Below, in pieces: positions 53,636 through 62,553 of a DNA stretch of 64,000 bases; the first letter of the stretch is position 1, and the number at the start of each line of letters is the position of its first letter. Origin of the DNA: Halalkalibacter akibai JCM 9157 (GTDB taxonomy: Bacteria; Bacillota; Bacilli; Bacillales; Bacillaceae_D); the NCBI RefSeq assembly GCF_000513135.1, contig NZ_BAUV01000016.1, positions 1 to 64,000 on the forward strand, read 5' to 3'. The position numbers and the translations under genes are program-made. The notes under the pieces are model-generated. The model was not told the origin of the DNA. It searched no databases and saw only the letters and a program-made list of their open reading frames with translations.

Positions 53636-54580
53636 GTGAGTGAAGTGGTTAAAGTACGTGGGGAAAAAAAAGAGGTCTACTTAGAAAGATCTACCACTAA
53701 AAACAAAATAAAATTCAAAAAAATATTAACGTACTTGGCCTTTGTAGGACCTGCACTTTTATTCTTTCTAGTCATACAAATAATCCCATTTGTAATGGGG
53801 ATTTATTATTCTTTTACTTCATGGAATGGAATTAGTTCTACAACGGAATGGGTAGGATTTGCTAACTACGCACGGATATTTACTAATGATGATCGGTTTT
53901 TTGACTCTTTCTTGTTTACGACAAAATTTATGTTTGCGGCAGTAGTAATTAGTAATATTATTGGTTTCTCGTTTGCTCTTTTATTAAATTCTGCTCTGAA
54001 AACAAGAAACATGCTACGAACAGCCTTTTTTATTCCTAATGTAATTGGAGGGTTGTTGCTAGGGTTTATCTGGCAATTTATTTTTGTTAGGGGTTTTGCA
54101 GCAATTGGTGATTTAACGAACCTAGCTTTTTTTCAGCAACCTTGGTTAGGAGATGCCAAAACAGCTTTTTGGGGAATTGTCATCGTATTTGCATGGCAAA
54201 TAAGTGGGTATATGATGGTCATTTATATAGCGGCTCTTCAAGGAGTAGATTCTTCTTTACTAGAAGCAGCCAAAATAGATGGAGCTAGCCCAGTAACGAT
54301 ACTAACAAAGATTATTATACCGTTAATACTTCCAGCTTTTACAATTTGTTTCTTTTTAACGATTTCGATGGCCTTTAAAATCTTTGATTTGAACTTATCG
54401 TTAACTGGAGGAGGTCCTTTTAATTCAACGCAGTCAGTAGCTATTAATATCTATCAAGAAGCTTTTACAAATAATAACTATGGACTAGGATCAGCTAAGT
54501 CAATTTTATTCTTTCTCGTTGTTGCCATTGTAACAACTGTCCAAGTCATGATTACGAAGAAAAGGGAGGTTGAGGCGTAA
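53636..54580 (+). CDS. Sugar ABC transporter permease, MalF/UgpA type
   Basis: A 314-residue CUT1-family permease with six predicted helices after a charged N-terminal tail of about 30 residues. The EAA loop is LEAAKIDGASPVTI near residue 220. The start is GTG behind AAGGCGGTG. Its stop codon shares one base with the start of the partner permease. It is the first gene of a carbon-repressed importer that precedes a YesM/YesN-type two-component system. The sugar is unknown. Confidence 0.92.
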   Translation: MSEVVKVRGEKKEVYLERSTTKNKIKFKKILTYLAFVGPALLFFLVIQIIPFVMGIYYSFTSWNGISSTTEWVGFANYARIFTNDDRFFDSFLFTTKFMFAAVVISNIIGFSFALLLNSALKTRNMLRTAFFIPNVIGGLLLGFIWQFIFVRGFAAIGDLTNLAFFQQPWLGDAKTAFWGIVIVFAWQISGYMMVIYIAALQGVDSSLLEAAKIDGASPVTILTKIIIPLILPAFTICFFLTISMAFKIFDLNLSLTGGGPFNSTQSVAINIYQEAFTNNNYGLGSAKSILFFLVVAIVTTVQVMITKKREVEA

Positions 54581-55407
54581 TGAATAATAAATATACGAGT
54601 AAAACATTTATTCTAGAAGTCTTCGCGATTCTAATTGCGATCCTCTTTCTTATTCCTTTTTACTTTGTCATTGTGAATTCTTTAAAAGGGTTTTCAGAAA
54701 TATTAATAGATGCTGCAGCTTTACCTAATGAATGGTTGTTTTCTAATTATCAAAAGGTATGGGAAATATTGAATTTTCCTAGAGCGTTTTGGAATTCACT
54801 CATTATCACCGTCGTGAGCAATGTGGGTCTTGTGATTATTAGTTCCATGGCGGCCTGGAAAATGGTAAGAACACCTGGTAAATTCAGCAAAATATTGTTC
54901 GTATTTTTTGTATCTGCAATGGTAATCCCATTTCAAACAGTTATGATTCCGCTCGTAAAACTAGGGGGAATGCTTGGTATTATGAATAGCCTTCCTGGCA
55001 TTATCATCATGTACTTTGGATTTGGCGTTCCATTATCACTGTTTTTATTTCATGGTTTTGTAAAGACAGTACCTATTGAAGTGGAGGAATCAGCAAGGAT
55101 AGATGGGTGTTCTCAATTTGGAGTATTCTGGAGAATTGTATTTCCACTTTTAAAACCTATAACTGTAACCGTTATCATTCTAAATACTCTTTGGATTTGG
55201 AATGACTATTTGTTACCACTACTTGTATTACAAGATCCAGCACTGCGAACGATTCCTTTAGCAACTAGTTCATTTTTCGCTCAGTATACAAAACAATGGG
55301 ATATGGGACTTGCAGCTTTAGTGCTCGGTATTGCACCTGTTATTTTATTCTTCTTATTTTTGCAAAAGCACATCATTAAAGGGATTGCGTCAGGATCTAT
55401 TAAATAA
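54580..55407 (+). CDS. Sugar ABC transporter permease, MalG type
   Basis: A 275-residue permease with six predicted helices and the EAA loop VEESARIDGCSQFGVF near residue 170. Start and preceding stop overlap by one base (TAATG), implying translational coupling. A GGGAGG site lies inside the end of the upstream gene. It forms the channel with its neighbour and is followed by the binding protein gene after a 72-bp gap with a weak hairpin. Confidence 0.92.
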   Translation: MNNKYTSKTFILEVFAILIAILFLIPFYFVIVNSLKGFSEILIDAAALPNEWLFSNYQKVWEILNFPRAFWNSLIITVVSNVGLVIISSMAAWKMVRTPGKFSKILFVFFVSAMVIPFQTVMIPLVKLGGMLGIMNSLPGIIIMYFGFGVPLSLFLFHGFVKTVPIEVEESARIDGCSQFGVFWRIVFPLLKPITVTVIILNTLWIWNDYLLPLLVLQDPALRTIPLATSSFFAQYTKQWDMGLAALVLGIAPVILFFLFLQKHIIKGIASGSIK

Positions 55408-55416
55408 GTTAACAAC

Positions 55417-55446
55417 TTTGTAGTTTCTTACTACAAAATTTTATAA
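55417..55446 (+). other. Weak hairpin before the binding-protein gene
   Basis: TTTGTAG and CTACAAA form a 7-bp stem followed by ATTTTATA. It could attenuate or stabilise the transcript, but it is short and uncertain. Confidence 0.3.
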
Positions 55447-55479
55447 AATAAAAATGGATTTAGAGGAGGGCAATTGCAG

Positions 55480-56778
55480 ATGAAACGACTATTCTTTCTT
55501 TGCATTTCAATGTTAATGTTAGCTAGTATCATTGCTTGTTCATCTAGTGATACGGGAAGTTCAACCGAGGAACCAAATTCTGATGGTGAAACTCCAGTAG
55601 AGGTAAAGGAAGAGATTGTTACGTTAAATTTCTTTCAGTTTAAAGTCGAGATTGCTGATCAACTTCAAGAAATGTTAAAAGAGTTTGAAGCAGAACATCC
55701 CCATATTAGGGTAAAGCTTGAGACAGTTGGTGGAGGTGCAGACTATGGTGCAGCTCTAAAGGCAAAATTTGCTTCTGGGGAAAAGCCAGATATTTTTAAT
55801 AATGGTGGATTTAACGAACTTGGTCTTTGGAAAGAACATTTAGCTGATCTTTCAAATGAACCTTGGGTTGAACATTTGTTACCAATTGGAAAAGTACCAA
55901 TGACTGATGAAGATGGTAAGCTTTATGGCATGCCTGTAAATCTAGAAGGCTATGGATTTGTTTATAATAAAGATCTATTTGAGCAAGCTGGAATAAGTGA
56001 AGCTCCAGCAACCATGTCTGATTTACAAGAAGCTGTAGAAAAGTTAGAAGCAGCTGGAATTACAGCTTTTGCCGCAGGATATGGTGAATGGTGGGTCGTT
56101 GGACAACATTTATTAAACATTCCATTTGCCCAGCAAGATGATCCTGTTGCGTTTATTGAAGGATTAAACGATGGGACAGAAACATTTATCGGAAACAAAC
56201 ATTTTGAAGATTTCAAACAAGTTATTGACACAGAAATTAAATACGGTAACAACAATCCACTAACGACAGATTACAATACTCAAGTCACTTTATTTGCTTC
56301 TGGTGAAACGGCAATGCTTCAACAAGGTAACTGGACTGAAAATATGATCTATCAAATTAATCCAGAGATTAACATGGCTTTCCTACCTATTCCTTTAAAC
56401 GATGAGGCTGAAGCGAATCGGATCCCTGTTGGTGTTCCGAATAACTGGGCTATTAATAAAAACTCTGAAAATCTTGAAGAGGCTAAACTACTACTAGATT
56501 GGATGGTTTCTTCAGAAACTGGTAAGCGTTACATGACGGAAGAATTTGCTTTTATCCCTGCTTTTGATAATATTGAGCCTGCTGGTTTGGGTGCATTAGG
56601 GGAGTCTATTTTAGAATATTCAGTAGAAGATAAAACAATCCCTTGGACTTGGTTTAGATGGCCAGATGGCGCCAATATGGATTTCGCAGCTGCCATTCAA
56701 GAGTATGTTGCAGGGCAAATTGAGTATGATGAAGTGTTAGAGAAGTTCCAAGCAACTTGGGATAATTTAAAGAAATAA
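55480..56778 (+). CDS. Sugar ABC transporter substrate-binding lipoprotein
   Basis: A 432-residue family 1 solute-binding lipoprotein. The signal peptide ends in the lipobox SIIAC (Cys near residue 20), followed by an acidic Ser-rich linker. The mature protein has VTLNFFQFKVEIADQLQEML, the NLEGYGFVYNKDLFEQAGI segment and the GVPNNWAINKNSENLEEAK hinge region typical of CUT1 binding proteins. The ATG six bases after a TTG is chosen for spacing from GAGGAGG. It serves the two permeases upstream. This copy has no frameshift, unlike the other two binding proteins in the window. Confidence 0.93.
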   Translation: MKRLFFLCISMLMLASIIACSSSDTGSSTEEPNSDGETPVEVKEEIVTLNFFQFKVEIADQLQEMLKEFEAEHPHIRVKLETVGGGADYGAALKAKFASGEKPDIFNNGGFNELGLWKEHLADLSNEPWVEHLLPIGKVPMTDEDGKLYGMPVNLEGYGFVYNKDLFEQAGISEAPATMSDLQEAVEKLEAAGITAFAAGYGEWWVVGQHLLNIPFAQQDDPVAFIEGLNDGTETFIGNKHFEDFKQVIDTEIKYGNNNPLTTDYNTQVTLFASGETAMLQQGNWTENMIYQINPEINMAFLPIPLNDEAEANRIPVGVPNNWAINKNSENLEEAKLLLDWMVSSETGKRYMTEEFAFIPAFDNIEPAGLGALGESILEYSVEDKTIPWTWFRWPDGANMDFAAAIQEYVAGQIEYDEVLEKFQATWDNLKK

Positions 56779-56816
56779 GAAGTGCAAGTAAAGGGAAAAC
56801 AATAACTTTAAGAAAA

Positions 56817-56850
56817 CAGAAAACATATCTATACGTAGATATGTTTTCTG
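56817..56850. other. Perfect 15-bp hairpin between binding-protein and sensor-kinase genes
   Basis: CAGAAAACATATCTA and TAGATATGTTTTCTG pair exactly around TACG. No T-run follows, so it may be an mRNA processing or stabilising stem that lowers kinase expression relative to the importer. Confidence 0.6.
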
Positions 56851-56890
56851 GCTTATACTTTCCTCATGGGGAACGCTAGGAGGAATAGTA

Positions 56891-58660
56891 TTGTTTAAAA
56901 ATAGCATTAGAAATAAATTAATCGTGATATTACTTCTCATTACAGTCATCCCATTTGGGAGTTCTATCGTTGTTACCTATCTTTATACAAAAGAATCTTT
57001 AAAGGATCAATCAATTCAAGAAAATATTAATCTTTTATATCAAGGGAAAATAAACATTGAAAGCTATTTAAAGGAATTAAATAATTTTACGTTTTCTTTT
57101 TATAGTAATCCTGAGTTCATGAATTTTCTTCGGAAAAATGAAACAGACGGGTTTATTTCTAGAGGCATAGCTCCTGGCATTTTACATTCCCTACTATATA
57201 GTGAAGAAAGTGTATTTAGAGCTTCCTTGTTAATAGTAAAGCATCAAGAAATGTTAACAGCCTCAAAACGTTCTGCTATCATTTACACACAATTAATGGA
57301 TCATGATGAAATTGATTATTATCAAAAAGCTCGAAATCATTCTGCTAATCTATATATTGAACCTTTAAATGAATTTAATCGCTTTACTATTCACAGAGTT
57401 TTTAGAGACGTCCCCGCTCAAGATATTTTAGCTTATGTTTCACTAGAAATTAGGCCAGATAAAATTAATCAGCTTAGTAAATATTTATACCATGAAGGCA
57501 AAGAGGAATTTTACATTTTAAACCGAGAAGGCAATTTTATTTATAACTCAGAAACTGGAGCGCATACTCAGAGTGAATCAGGTTGGAAAGAATCTCTATT
57601 ACAAGGAAACGAACAAGGTGGCACAATTGTTTGGAAAGACTCGTCTTTTGATGGAGTAATCGTGTATGACACCATTTCTGAAGCTACAGGAAGCTGGATA
57701 TTAGTCAAGCGTATTCCATTTACGACCCTTTATGAAAGCGCATACGGTGTAGCGATGATTAATATTTTCTTTGGAATCATTGGTTTATTACTAGTTGTTC
57801 TTTCTACGTTATTCGTTTCTTTTAAAATAACTTCACCGATTAGAATTCTTATGCAAAATATAAGGCAGATTGAAAAAGGGAACATGCAAACTCAATTTCA
57901 CTCTCTTGGAACGGATGAAATTGGAATTTTAGGTGACCGTTTTAAGGCAATGGTTGAAAAAATTAATCAACTAATTAATAGAGAATATAAATTACAATTA
58001 GAAAATAAAACAAATCAATTAAAAGTCCTTCAATCTCAAGTTAACCCACATTTTCTTTATAATACTTTACAATCGATTGGAACGATGGCGTTAAAAAGTA
58101 AAGTACCTGAGATTTATTCTTCTCTTACTGATCTTTCACAGATTATGAGGTATAGCATGAATATGGAAGAAGATATAGTGGAATTAGCGAAAGAAGTAAA
58201 TTACACGAAAGCTTATTTACTTTTGCAGAAGCAACGGTTCGGAGATGACCTTGAATTTATTATTGATTTAGACGAAAAGGCGCTTTATACAAAAGTACCA
58301 AAAATGATTTTGCAACCAATCGTAGAAAATTACTTCAAACATGGCTTCGATAATCGTCAGGAAAAAGGCATAATCAAAATTAAATGCAAACAGAAAGATT
58401 CACATTTGTTTATTTCAATCAGCGATAATGGAATTGGAGTTACAGTAGACAGATTAAAGGAGATTCAAGAGCAGCTGAAACTTAATCACATTAGCGGGTC
58501 CAATATAGGATTAAAAAATGTATATGAACGCTTGAGGTTGTATTATACGGGAGATATCATGTTTAAAGTCCAAAATCGAAATAAAGGTGGCTTTCTTGTT
58601 CTTATAAGGCTTCCAATAAAACTGGGGGAGGTTACTCATGAAGGCGATTATCATCGATGA
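56891..58660 (+). CDS. Sensor histidine kinase, YesM family
   Basis: A 589-residue membrane kinase. Helix 1 (about 10-30) and helix 2 (about 288-312) flank a large extracellular sensor domain. HAMP follows (about 310-365), then a His_kinase domain whose phospho-acceptor His is in QVNPHFLYNTLQ, then a HATPase domain (ISDNGIGV, SNIGLKNVYERL). The start is TTG with AGGAGG eight bases upstream. It pairs with the AraC-type response regulator, whose start overlaps its end by 23 bp. YesM/YesN pairs in Firmicutes commonly sense extracellular sugars and switch on the adjacent importer. Confidence 0.93.
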   Translation: MFKNSIRNKLIVILLLITVIPFGSSIVVTYLYTKESLKDQSIQENINLLYQGKINIESYLKELNNFTFSFYSNPEFMNFLRKNETDGFISRGIAPGILHSLLYSEESVFRASLLIVKHQEMLTASKRSAIIYTQLMDHDEIDYYQKARNHSANLYIEPLNEFNRFTIHRVFRDVPAQDILAYVSLEIRPDKINQLSKYLYHEGKEEFYILNREGNFIYNSETGAHTQSESGWKESLLQGNEQGGTIVWKDSSFDGVIVYDTISEATGSWILVKRIPFTTLYESAYGVAMINIFFGIIGLLLVVLSTLFVSFKITSPIRILMQNIRQIEKGNMQTQFHSLGTDEIGILGDRFKAMVEKINQLINREYKLQLENKTNQLKVLQSQVNPHFLYNTLQSIGTMALKSKVPEIYSSLTDLSQIMRYSMNMEEDIVELAKEVNYTKAYLLLQKQRFGDDLEFIIDLDEKALYTKVPKMILQPIVENYFKHGFDNRQEKGIIKIKCKQKDSHLFISISDNGIGVTVDRLKEIQEQLKLNHISGSNIGLKNVYERLRLYYTGDIMFKVQNRNKGGFLVLIRLPIKLGEVTHEGDYHR

Positions 58661-59465
58661 TGAGAAACATGTACGTGAGGGGCTCTTATTATTAGCTGAC
58701 TGGGATAGATTCCATGTAACAACCGTATTAGAAGCAGCAGATGGGCATGAAGCTATGGATTTAATTTTGAAGCACAAACCTGAAATTATCTTTACGGATA
58801 TGAATATGCCACGTTGTGATGGAATTGAGTTATTAAAAAAAATTCACACTACTAAACTAAATGCTAAGGTCATTGTTATAAGTGGATATGACGATTTTAA
58901 ATATACAAAAAATGCGATTACCTGTGGTGGTTTTGATTATCTTTTAAAACCGATTAATCCAACTGAGCTAAATGATACAATACAAAGAGCCATAACCGAG
59001 TGGAAAGAACAAAATAAGGCTATTTCTATATCTCCTGTTGAAAAAGAGAAAAATACAGTACAACAAATTGAGGAATATATTAGATTAAATTTTCGCGAAG
59101 ATATAAAACTTCAAGATATAGCTAATCGTTTTTTCCTGAGTAGAGAATATATCTCTCGAAAATTCAAACAAGAATATCAAGAGACGCTGATTGATTATGT
59201 TACAAAAGTTAGAATGGAACATGCAAAACAACTTTTGAGAAATCCAGTATTAAAAATTTATGAAGTTGCAGAAGAAGTTGGCTACCAAAATGATAAGTAT
59301 TTCATAAAAGTATTTAAAAAAATGGAGGGAATTACCCCGAAGGAATTTCGTAACATTACCGCAAAAAAATCTATGATAATAACAGAAGAATTTAACAAAA
59401 TACTATTGTCATCTAAAAAAGATTGCTTTAGAATGAAAGTGCCGAAACTTTTTAGTAAGCGTTAA
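58638..59465 (+). CDS. Response regulator with AraC-type output, YesN family
   Basis: A 275-residue protein. Residues 1-120 are a receiver domain with the acidic pocket IIDDE, the phospho-acceptor Asp in IFTDMNMP and the Lys in LLKPI. Residues about 140-240 are an AraC DNA-binding domain (LQDIANRFFLSREYISRKFK, YEVAEEVGYQNDKYFIKVFK). It overlaps the kinase gene by 23 bp with a GGGGGAGG site inside it. It should activate the importer at 53.6 kb and possibly the ThuA operon downstream. About 35 extra C-terminal residues after the HTH are unusual for the family. Confidence 0.93.
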   Translation: MKAIIIDDEKHVREGLLLLADWDRFHVTTVLEAADGHEAMDLILKHKPEIIFTDMNMPRCDGIELLKKIHTTKLNAKVIVISGYDDFKYTKNAITCGGFDYLLKPINPTELNDTIQRAITEWKEQNKAISISPVEKEKNTVQQIEEYIRLNFREDIKLQDIANRFFLSREYISRKFKQEYQETLIDYVTKVRMEHAKQLLRNPVLKIYEVAEEVGYQNDKYFIKVFKKMEGITPKEFRNITAKKSMIITEEFNKILLSSKKDCFRMKVPKLFSKR

Positions 59466-59498
59466 CAAGTTTGCGGGACTATGATGAAGGAGGGTCTA

Positions 59499-60488
59499 AT
59501 GGCAACGATAGAAGATGTAGCTAAGTTAGCTGGCTTATCGCGATCTACCGTTTCTAGGGTTATTAATCATCATCCCTATGTTTCAGAAAAGAAAAAACAA
59601 CTCGTGTATGCTGCAATGAAACAATTAGAGTATTATCCTAATTCATCAGCGCAACGCTTGAGAAGACAGAAAACCGATACGATTGCTGTACTTGTCCCAA
59701 GGTTAACAAATCCATTTTTCCCTGTTTTAATTGAAGAATTGGATTTAGTTGCAGTTGAACATGGGTTACAGTTGCTCATTTGTCAAACTCAGCAAAATGA
59801 AGAAAAGGAACTCAGTTTTCTAAACTTATTAAAAACGAAACAAGTCGATGGTTTAATTTTTACTGCAATTGAAAATGATTGGGAGACCATTGCCCCTTAT
59901 AAGGAATGGGGACCGATCATATTATGCAATGAATATAAATCGGAGGCTACCGTTCCTATTGTTCGGTTGAATCAAGTAAAGGGCAGTTACTTAGGTACTA
60001 AGCATTTAATTGAAAGTGGTCATACGAAAATTGCCTTCTGTGGTGGAACGGAAAGTGAATTAGGTATAGATCGAAAAAAAGGTTTTATGAAAGCAATGGA
60101 AGAAGCTGGACTGATTATGTCAGAAGATTGGTTTTTCCCGTCGTCTTATAGTATTGATTGCGGAAAAGACATCTTAAAAACTCTGTTTGCTATGAAAAAC
60201 CGGCCTACTGCAGTTTTCACAGGAAGTGATGAAATAGCCGCAGGAATTATTAAGGAAGCTAAAAGTCTTGGAGTGAGTATTCCAGATGAATTAGCAGTAA
60301 TTGGCTTTGATGATCAACCGATTGCAGAGTTAATGGAGCCAGCATTAACAACTATCCAACAGCCTGTTAAAGATATGGGTAAGAAGACGATGGAAGTAAT
60401 GGTATCTATGCTAAATTCTGATATAGTTAATGATCAAGACCAAATTTATGAATTACCAATTAGACTTGTTAAAAGACAATCTGTTTAA
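59499..60488 (+). CDS. LacI-family transcriptional regulator
   Basis: A 329-residue repressor: N-terminal HTH (TIEDVAKLAGLSRSTVSRVI), hinge (SSAQRLRRQKTDTIAVLVP) and a ligand-binding core (NPFFPVLIEELD, KIAFCGGTES, AVIGFDDQPIAELM). ATG 59499 follows AAGGAGGG; an upstream ATG inside that site is not used. It lies 33 bp after the response regulator gene and 12 bp before three regularly spaced palindrome-like operators, which point to control of the ThuA/Gfo-Idh/isomerase operon. Confidence 0.92.
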   Translation: MATIEDVAKLAGLSRSTVSRVINHHPYVSEKKKQLVYAAMKQLEYYPNSSAQRLRRQKTDTIAVLVPRLTNPFFPVLIEELDLVAVEHGLQLLICQTQQNEEKELSFLNLLKTKQVDGLIFTAIENDWETIAPYKEWGPIILCNEYKSEATVPIVRLNQVKGSYLGTKHLIESGHTKIAFCGGTESELGIDRKKGFMKAMEEAGLIMSEDWFFPSSYSIDCGKDILKTLFAMKNRPTAVFTGSDEIAAGIIKEAKSLGVSIPDELAVIGFDDQPIAELMEPALTTIQQPVKDMGKKTMEVMVSMLNSDIVNDQDQIYELPIRLVKRQSV

Positions 60489-60500
60489 TGAAAGGCAAGC

Positions 60501-60578
60501 TGAGATCGATTTCACATTTTAAAGTGGTGTTGTGGGAACGATCTCAGAAAAAATGATTGATGTGGGAACGATCTCACA
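60501..60578. promoter_or_regulatory. Three LacI-type operators at exact 30-bp spacing
   Basis: The sites start at 60501 (TGAGATCGATTTCACA), 60531 (TGTGGGAACGATCTCAGA) and 60561 (TGTGGGAACGATCTCACA). All share a central CGAT and TCxCA/TGxGA half-sites. They lie between the LacI gene and the ThuA gene, upstream of a weak promoter candidate (TTGCAG near 60593, AATAAT near 60616). Confidence 0.75.
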
Positions 60579-60644
60579 AATACTTTTTCAATTTGCAGGC
60601 AGGAAATTCAAACAAAATAATAGGTGTAATATAGGAGGATTTAT

Positions 60645-61370
60645 ATGTTGAATGTTACCGTTTGGAATGAAAACCGTCATGAACAAAAGAACCCTGTCGT
60701 TCGTGAAATTTATCCAGAAGGAATTCATGGGGCCATTGCAAACTTTTTAACTACAGAATCGGTAAATGTTAAGACGGCTACACTTGATGAACCTAATCAT
60801 GGTTTAAGTGATGATGTTTTAAATTCTACTGATGTATTAATTTGGTGGGGACATTTAGCTCATGAAGAGGTAGAAGACGCTATTGTAAATAAAGTGAAGC
60901 AAAGAGTGTTAGAGGGAATGGGTTTGATCGTTCTACATTCAGGACATTTCTCTAAAATTTTTAAAACTTTAATGGGAACAACTTGCGATTTAAAGTGGAG
61001 AGAAGCTGATGATAAAGAGCGATTATGGGTAATTGATCCTAGTCACCCAATCGTTGAAGGGATTGGCGAGTACATTGAACTTGAAAAAGAAGAAATGTAT
61101 GGTGAACACTTTGACATTCCTGCACCTGACCAATTAATAATGATGAGTTGGTTCGAAGGTGGAGAAGTGTTTAGAAGTGCTTGTACATACCAAAGAGGTA
61201 AAGGGAAGGTATTTTATTTCCGTCCGGGACATGAAACTTATCCAACTTACCATAACGAAGAAATTCAGCGTGTCATATCAAATGCTGTTCAGTGGGCTAA
61301 ACCAACAGAAAGAAATATGCCTGTTTATGGAAATGCAAAACCTCTAGAAGAAATTCAAGAGAAGAATTGA
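60645..61370 (+). CDS. ThuA-like domain protein (trehalose-utilisation / class I amidotransferase-like fold)
   Basis: A 241-residue ThuA family protein: [14 protein letters not shown] start, [42 protein letters not shown], and [19 protein letters not shown]. In rhizobia ThuA works with ThuB (a Gfo/Idh oxidoreductase) in oxidation of trehalose-type disaccharides through 3-keto sugars. Here it is followed by a Gfo/Idh gene and an isomerase gene, which fits the same chemistry. An AGGAGG site precedes the ATG. It is cytoplasmic. Confidence 0.9.
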   Translation: MLNVTVWNENRHEQKNPVVREIYPEGIHGAIANFLTTESVNVKTATLDEPNHGLSDDVLNSTDVLIWWGHLAHEEVEDAIVNKVKQRVLEGMGLIVLHSGHFSKIFKTLMGTTCDLKWREADDKERLWVIDPSHPIVEGIGEYIELEKEEMYGEHFDIPAPDQLIMMSWFEGGEVFRSACTYQRGKGKVFYFRPGHETYPTYHNEEIQRVISNAVQWAKPTERNMPVYGNAKPLEEIQEKN

Positions 61371-61491
61371 GTTTCATAACTAATTTAGAGTAGGCTGTTG
61401 AGTTTATGTACAGTCTAAGCAATGGATCTAGTTAGAAATTATAGTAAATATATAAATTAAAAATATATGTTTTTATTAGGAGGAAATTATT

Positions 61492-62514
61492 ATGAGTAAA
61501 ATTAAAGTAGGCGTTATTGGTTGTGGAAGTATTGCAAAGCATCGTCATTTACCTGAATATGCAAATAATAACAAGGTAGAAATTGTCGCTGTATGTGATA
61601 TTAATGAAGAACGAGTAAATGAATTTGCAGAACTATACAATGCAAAAGCGTACACAAGCTACGAAGAGTTGCTAAGAGTATCTGATATTGATGCTGTAAG
61701 CGTTTGTACACCAAACTACCTACATGCACCGATCTCGATTGCTGCATTACAAGCGGGTAAACATGTTCTTTGTGAAAAGCCGATGGCTACATCACAGGTA
61801 GAAGCTGAGAATATGATTAAAGCAGCAAAAGAAAACAATAAAAAACTAATGATTGCTCATAATCAACGTTTTGTTCCTTCGCATCAAAAAGCAAGACAAT
61901 TAATTGAAAATGGTGAAGTAGGAAAAATCTATAGCTTCCGTACAGCATTTGGTCATGGTGGTCCAGAAAGATGGAGTGCTGACGGGGCAGATAGCTGGTT
62001 TTTTAGAAAAGAAGAGGCATTCATTGGTGCGATGGGTGACCTAGGAGTCCATAAAACTGATTTATTACGCTTTATTCTTGGTGAAGAATTTGTGGAAGTC
62101 GGAGCATTTATTGAAACAAGTGCAAAAGCAAATGCAGATGTAGATGATACGGCTGTGTGTGTTTTAAAATCAGAAAGTGGCATTATTGGTACATTAGCTG
62201 CTAGTTGGTCTTATCAAAAAGAAGATAACTCTACGATTATTTATGGAGAAAAAGCCATTCTTCGTATTGAAGATGATCCAACTAACTCACTTGTTGTTCA
62301 ATATAAAACAGGGGAAATTGTAAAATACGAATTAGGTGGAATTCAGACAAATGAATCGGGTGGACAAACAAATACACAAGTAATAGACCAGTTTGTTACG
62401 TCTATCGTTGAGGACATTGAACCTGTAATCTCTGGTGAAGAAGGAATGAAGTCGCTTCAAGTTGTACTCGCTGCCCTTGAATCAAATGAAACGAAACGTA
62501 TAACAAGTTTATAA
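61492..62514 (+). CDS. Gfo/Idh/MocA family oxidoreductase (ThuB-like context)
   Basis: A 340-residue NAD(P)-dependent dehydrogenase: Rossmann GVIGCGSIAKHRHL, EKP motif LCEKPMA near residue 95, and MGDLGVHKTDLLRF carrying the catalytic Asp/His of the family. AGGAGG precedes the ATG. It lies between the ThuA gene and an isomerase gene, so it probably oxidises or reduces a sugar hydroxyl of the imported substrate. It is shorter and closer to the family norm than the dehydrogenases of the first cluster. Confidence 0.92.
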   Translation: MSKIKVGVIGCGSIAKHRHLPEYANNNKVEIVAVCDINEERVNEFAELYNAKAYTSYEELLRVSDIDAVSVCTPNYLHAPISIAALQAGKHVLCEKPMATSQVEAENMIKAAKENNKKLMIAHNQRFVPSHQKARQLIENGEVGKIYSFRTAFGHGGPERWSADGADSWFFRKEEAFIGAMGDLGVHKTDLLRFILGEEFVEVGAFIETSAKANADVDDTAVCVLKSESGIIGTLAASWSYQKEDNSTIIYGEKAILRIEDDPTNSLVVQYKTGEIVKYELGGIQTNESGGQTNTQVIDQFVTSIVEDIEPVISGEEGMKSLQVVLAALESNETKRITSL

Positions 62515-62553
62515 AAAATTAGTCTTGATAAATGAAATATAAGGAGGATGACA

